Positions 34,944 to 35,022 of a DNA stretch of 35,022 bases are shown piece by piece. The notes below the pieces were generated by a model. It ran no database searches. It was not told the origin of the DNA and worked only from the letters and a program-made list of their open reading frames with translations. Position numbers and translations under genes: made by a program. The DNA is from CAZKHG01 sp964552655 (lineage in GTDB: Bacteria; Bacteroidota; Bacteroidia; Bacteroidales; Tenuifilaceae): the NCBI GenBank assembly GCA_964552655.1, contig CAZKHG010000037.1, positions 1 to 35,022 on the forward strand, read 5' to 3'. Within the stretch, counting starts at the first letter, position 1, and every line of letters starts with the position of its first letter.

Positions 34944-35022
34944 ATGAAAAAGGACACTTTATTTTTGGAAGAAAGAATTCAAGAGCTTGAGCATGAAATT
35001 TCAACTCTTAAAAAATCGCAAA
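34944..35022 (+). CDS. Partial coiled-coil N-terminus (gene runs off the window)
   Basis: An ATG at 34944 opens a frame of 26 codons to the window edge reading MKKDTLFLEERIQELEHEIS and then TLKKSQ. It is a charged helix with heptad-like Leu spacing. Such starts are typical of PAS-domain sensor kinases in this group, but too little is visible to assign one. Confidence 0.5.
   Translation, partial: MKKDTLFLEERIQELEHEISTLKKSQ

Noticed and set aside
1..35022. tRNA, rRNA, CRISPR or insertion sequence
   Set aside because: No cloverleaf ending in CCA, no regular spaced repeats, and no transposase or integrase-like protein was found on reading both strands.

Overview
The window looks like chromosomal DNA of a member of the Bacteroidota. 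Several gene starts are preceded by matches to the Bacteroidota promoter (-33 TTTG, -7 TAnnTTTG), and Shine-Dalgarno sequences are mostly absent. There are many lipoproteins with SPII signals, two giant beta-propeller/Y_Y_Y sensor proteins, a lipoprotein S9 peptidase and a porin-like barrel protein. No tRNA, rRNA, CRISPR array, transposase or integrase was recognised. The window edges cut a lipoprotein gene (left, minus strand) and a coiled-coil-starting gene (right, plus strand).

Layout. 1-5925 is a strikingly AT-rich block with every gene on the minus strand, mostly unrecognised secreted, membrane or small proteins. Its recognisable members are a stand-alone class III nucleotidyl cyclase with all catalytic residues (1973-2983) and a small PD-(D/E)xK-like protein translationally coupled to a two-TM protein (3206-4203). 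Two related hairpin-rich intergenic repeats (about 655-806 and 3030-3165) bracket the three-gene segment that contains the cyclase. 6268-9423 is a more GC-rich minus-strand block: a helical protein, a cytoplasmic L,D-transpeptidase-like (HxnSxGC) protein without a signal peptide, a three-TM membrane protein, and a LuxR-type regulator whose receiver domain lacks the phospho-acceptor Asp. 9480-9650 is non-coding and holds a cluster of hairpins, including a 70-nt element that folds on paper into a three-way junction.

9788-19644 carries a porin-like barrel protein, a papain-fold lipoprotein protease, a membrane sensor-like protein coupled to a 79-aa protein, a two-component pair (1151-aa propeller/Y_Y_Y/PAS histidine kinase plus NarL-type regulator), an SPFH/band-7 protein and an NRAMP metal transporter. 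20010-25520 encodes a second propeller/Y_Y_Y sensor ending in a SpoIIE-type PP2C phosphatase, then an S9 prolyl-oligopeptidase-family lipoprotein. 25810-31211 has a lipoprotein, a periplasmic coiled-coil protein, a CPBP intramembrane protease, a TPR histidine kinase/NarL regulator pair ending at a strong terminator, and a 33-aa single-TM small protein with its own promoter. 31620-33593 is a GAF hybrid histidine kinase broken by one in-frame TAG between the phospho-acceptor and ATPase domains. A lipoprotein, a tail-less SSB and the partial last gene follow.

The right two thirds is an environmental-sensing neighbourhood: four large signalling proteins with three different output chemistries (His-Asp phosphorelay, Ser/Thr phosphatase, hybrid kinase) among envelope proteins. 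The most unusual material is the left AT-rich cyclase block, the GC-rich lysis-like block next to it, the three-way hairpin and the amber-interrupted kinase.
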